From DATEDA01 sp050741515 (GTDB lineage: Bacteria > Pseudomonadota > Gammaproteobacteria > Burkholderiales > SG8-39), in NCBI GenBank assembly GCA_050741515.1, contig JBOIFD010000174.1, positions 1 to 17,630 on the forward strand: a stretch of DNA of 17,630 bases, given 5' to 3'. Shown in pieces: positions 16,094 to 17,630 of the stretch. Made by a program: the position numbers and the translations under genes. The notes below the pieces were generated by a model, which ran no database searches, had not been told where the DNA came from, and was given only the letters and a program-made list of their open reading frames with translations. Position 1 is the first letter of the stretch. The number at the start of each line of letters is the position of its first letter.

Positions 16094-16285
16094 TCACGCG
16101 GCGTAGCGCAGCGCCTGAAGAATGTCCTCACGCTCCAGATACGGATAGTCGGCGAGCACCTTCTCGATCGAGTGGCCGCTGCCGATCAGTCCGACGATCG
16201 TGCCCACGGTCACGCGCATCCTGCGGATGGTCGGTTTCCCGCCCATCACGTTCGGATCCTGGGTGATCCGGTCAAACTCAGCCAT
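16094..16285 (-). CDS. DUF433-family antitoxin (orphan)
   Basis: A 63-residue protein with the family hallmarks DPNVMGGKPTIRRMRVTV, then IVGLIGSGHSIEKVLADYPYLEREDILQALRYAA. DUF433 proteins have a winged-HTH-like fold and act as antitoxins to DUF5615 PIN-like nucleases. GAGG lies seven bases before ATG 16285. No intact toxin follows; only a short possible remnant lies at 16008-16061. It is divergent from cobT. It may persist as an autoregulator or anti-addiction protein, or be decaying. Confidence 0.85.
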   Translation of the reverse strand: MAEFDRITQDPNVMGGKPTIRRMRVTVGTIVGLIGSGHSIEKVLADYPYLEREDILQALRYAA

Positions 16286-16434
16286 ACTGCCGCCTCGAAA
16301 TCGATGTCAAGGGACCTGTTGCACGGCCAGGCTAGCCCCCGCCGGAGGGGTTGTCCAGCGATCGCCAGGTTGCAGCTTGCGATCGTTGCGCCTCGTGGCT
16401 CCGGCGCGTACTCGCGTTCGAACGCTTTCGCACG
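16286..16434. other. Divergent intergenic region, DUF433 to cobT
   Basis: A 149-bp gap. I see no cobalamin-riboswitch core. Two GCGATCG words lie 21 bp apart (16358 and 16379), and CCCC/GGGG arms near 16336-16350 could form a weak hairpin. No clear ribosome site precedes cobT. Confidence 0.3.
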
Positions 16435-17475
16435 ATGACCGAGATCCCGCTTCCCGACGACGCCGCGTACGCGGCGGCGCGCGCCCGCCAGGCCGTGCTC
16501 ACCAAGCCGCACGGCGCCCTCGGACGTCTCGAAGAGCTGGCGTGCTGGTTCGCGGCGCGTCAGAAGCGCGGCATCCCGGCGCCCGCGGTCGCCGCGATCA
16601 CGGTGTTCGCCGCGGACCACGGCGTGACCGCGCAGGGCGTCTCGGCGTATCCGCGCGAAGTGACGGCGCAGATGGTCGCGAACTTCGCGCGCGGCGGCGC
16701 GGCGATCAGCGTGCTCGCCCGCCGCGCGGGCGCGCGACTGACGGTGGTCGACGTGGGCGTCGCCGGCAGCCTTCCGCGGAGCGAGACCATCGTGCACGCG
16801 AGCATTCGTCCGGGCACGGACGACCTGTCGCTCGCCCCGGCGATGACGCGGGCGGACGTCGAACGGGCGATCGCCGTCGGCGCCGGGCGCGCCGCGGCCG
16901 ACATCGCGGCCGGCGCCACGCTGCTCGTCGCCGGCGACATGGGGATCGGGAACACGACCGCCGCCGCCTGCCTCGTCTGCGCGTTCACGGACGAGCTGCC
17001 CGATGCGATCGTCGGCCACGGGACCGGGCTCGACGAGGCGGGTCGCGCACGCAAAGTCGCGGTCGTGGAACGGGCCCTGGCGCGCGCGCGGGCGCGCGCG
17101 CCGCGCGACGCCGTCGACTGGCTCGCGCAGCTCGGCGGACTCGAGATCGCGGCGATGAGCGGGTACTACGTCGAGGGCGCGCGCTGCGCGGTGCCGGTGC
17201 TGCTCGATGGCTTCATCTCCGCGGCCGCCGCGCTCGCCGCGCGCGCGATCGCGCCGCGCGCGGTCGGCTGGATGCTCGCCGCGCACGCATCCGCCGAGCG
17301 CGGGCATCGCGCGGCGCTCCGCCACCTCGGGCTCGAGCCGCTCGTCGACCTGGGCTTGCGGCTGGGCGAGGGCAGCGGCGCGGCGCTCGTGCTGCCGCTC
17401 GTCGACGCCGCGATCGCGCTGCACGCGGAGATGGCGACGTTCGCGGAGGCCGGCGTCTCGCGGCGCGAGGGATGA
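16435..17475 (+). CDS. cobT: Nicotinate-nucleotide:dimethylbenzimidazole phosphoribosyltransferase
   Basis: A cytosolic enzyme of 346 aa that makes alpha-ribazole-5'-phosphate from nicotinate mononucleotide and dimethylbenzimidazole, for the lower ligand of cobalamin. Motifs in order: KPHGALGRLEELA, FAADHGVTAQGVSAYP, GDMGIGNTTAAA, GHGTGLDEAG, MSGYYVEGARCAVPVLLDG and LRLGEGSGAALVLPLVDAA, with the catalytic Glu near 312. The start is ATG 16435. The stop overlaps the following phosphatase gene as ATGA. Confidence 0.95.
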   Translation: MTEIPLPDDAAYAAARARQAVLTKPHGALGRLEELACWFAARQKRGIPAPAVAAITVFAADHGVTAQGVSAYPREVTAQMVANFARGGAAISVLARRAGARLTVVDVGVAGSLPRSETIVHASIRPGTDDLSLAPAMTRADVERAIAVGAGRAAADIAAGATLLVAGDMGIGNTTAAACLVCAFTDELPDAIVGHGTGLDEAGRARKVAVVERALARARARAPRDAVDWLAQLGGLEIAAMSGYYVEGARCAVPVLLDGFISAAAALAARAIAPRAVGWMLAAHASAERGHRAALRHLGLEPLVDLGLRLGEGSGAALVLPLVDAAIALHAEMATFAEAGVSRREG

Positions 17476-17630
17476 GCGCCGCGATCCTCGCGGTCACCCT
17501 GCTCCGCCACGGCGAGGTGGAGGGCTTCGCGCATGCCTTCATCGGCGAGCGCGATCCGCCGCTGAGCGCCGCCGGCTGGTCGCAGATGCGCGCGGCGCTC
17601 GCGGCCGTCGGCGTCCCGCCGATCACGGCG
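17472..17630 (+). CDS. cobC: Histidine phosphatase family, probable alpha-ribazole phosphatase CobC (partial)
   Basis: Only the first 53 codons are in the window. VTLLRHGEVEGF carries the RHG catalytic histidine motif, followed by IGERDPPLSAAGWSQM, where the DxPLSxxG pattern of phosphoglycerate-mutase-like phosphatases is clear. The ATGA overlap with cobT supports CobC, which removes the phosphate from alpha-ribazole-5'-phosphate or adenosylcobalamin-phosphate. A general histidine phosphatase cannot be excluded. Confidence 0.8.
   Translation, partial: MSAAILAVTLLRHGEVEGFAHAFIGERDPPLSAAGWSQMRAALAAVGVPPITA

Noticed and set aside
16305..16310. Perfect TTGACA upstream of DUF433 (minus strand)
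   Set aside because: A -10 at 16-18 bp would overlap the start codon and none matches well, so it is probably chance or belongs to another arrangement.
16358..16385. Two GCGATCG words spaced 21 bp before cobT
   Set aside because: Such palindromic words are frequent in GC-rich genomes; nothing ties them to a regulator.
16286..16434. Cobalamin riboswitch before cobT
   Set aside because: I could not find the B12-box core or the expected multi-helix layout, and the gap is short.
17081..17107. Alternating CG tract inside cobT
   Set aside because: It encodes an Arg-Ala run (ALARARARAP) at an ordinary surface-helix position; codon bias explains it.

Overview
The window is GC-rich DNA from a Gram-negative bacterium. 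MsbA, an O-antigen ligase and a wbpV/wbpL/wbpM-type set show a lipopolysaccharide-making cell. The style of the MsbA and the cobT/cobC neighbours suggest a betaproteobacterium, perhaps an uncultured one; that placement is inference from gene style, not from any search. Nearly every base is coding and genes are often start/stop coupled.

Layout. (a) 1-4621, minus strand: a MbcA/RES (ParST-like) toxin-antitoxin (TA) pair that runs off the left edge; decayed DNA at about 930-1260 holding a plus-strand XRE antitoxin remnant and a broken copy of the manC 3' end; a PIN toxin / ribbon-helix-helix (RHH) antitoxin pair; intact manC for GDP-mannose synthesis; and an AbiEii-type nucleotidyltransferase toxin with an HTH antitoxin. 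(b) 4880-9321, plus strand: epimerase (wbpV-like), an inserted RelB/RelE pair, the WecA/WbpL-type initiating glycosyl-1-phosphate transferase and the WbpM-type 4,6-dehydratase. (c) 9318-12062, minus strand: GT2 glycosyltransferase followed by two coupled methyltransferases. (d) 12155-12991, plus strand: a third methyltransferase with an N-terminal four-cysteine domain. (e) 12988-15991, minus strand: msbA then an O-antigen ligase. (f) 16094-16285, minus strand: a DUF433 antitoxin whose toxin appears reduced to a stub. (g) 16435 to the right edge, plus strand: cobT and the start of a cobC-like phosphatase for cobalamin nucleotide-loop assembly.

How it works together. ManC supplies GDP-mannose. 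The WbpM-type enzyme and the epimerase probably supply a UDP-6-deoxy-HexNAc that the WbpL-like enzyme places on undecaprenyl phosphate. The GT2 enzyme and methyltransferases probably extend or modify the glycan. MsbA flips lipid A-core, and the ligase joins O-antigen to it.

The striking point is four intact TA modules plus an orphan antitoxin and an XRE remnant interleaved with these genes. Each intact TA operon has its own palindrome-bearing, AT-rich upstream site in otherwise GC-rich DNA. The PIN/RHH module is bracketed by direct repeats of about 113 bp made from the manC 3' end, which looks like an insertion or duplication scar.
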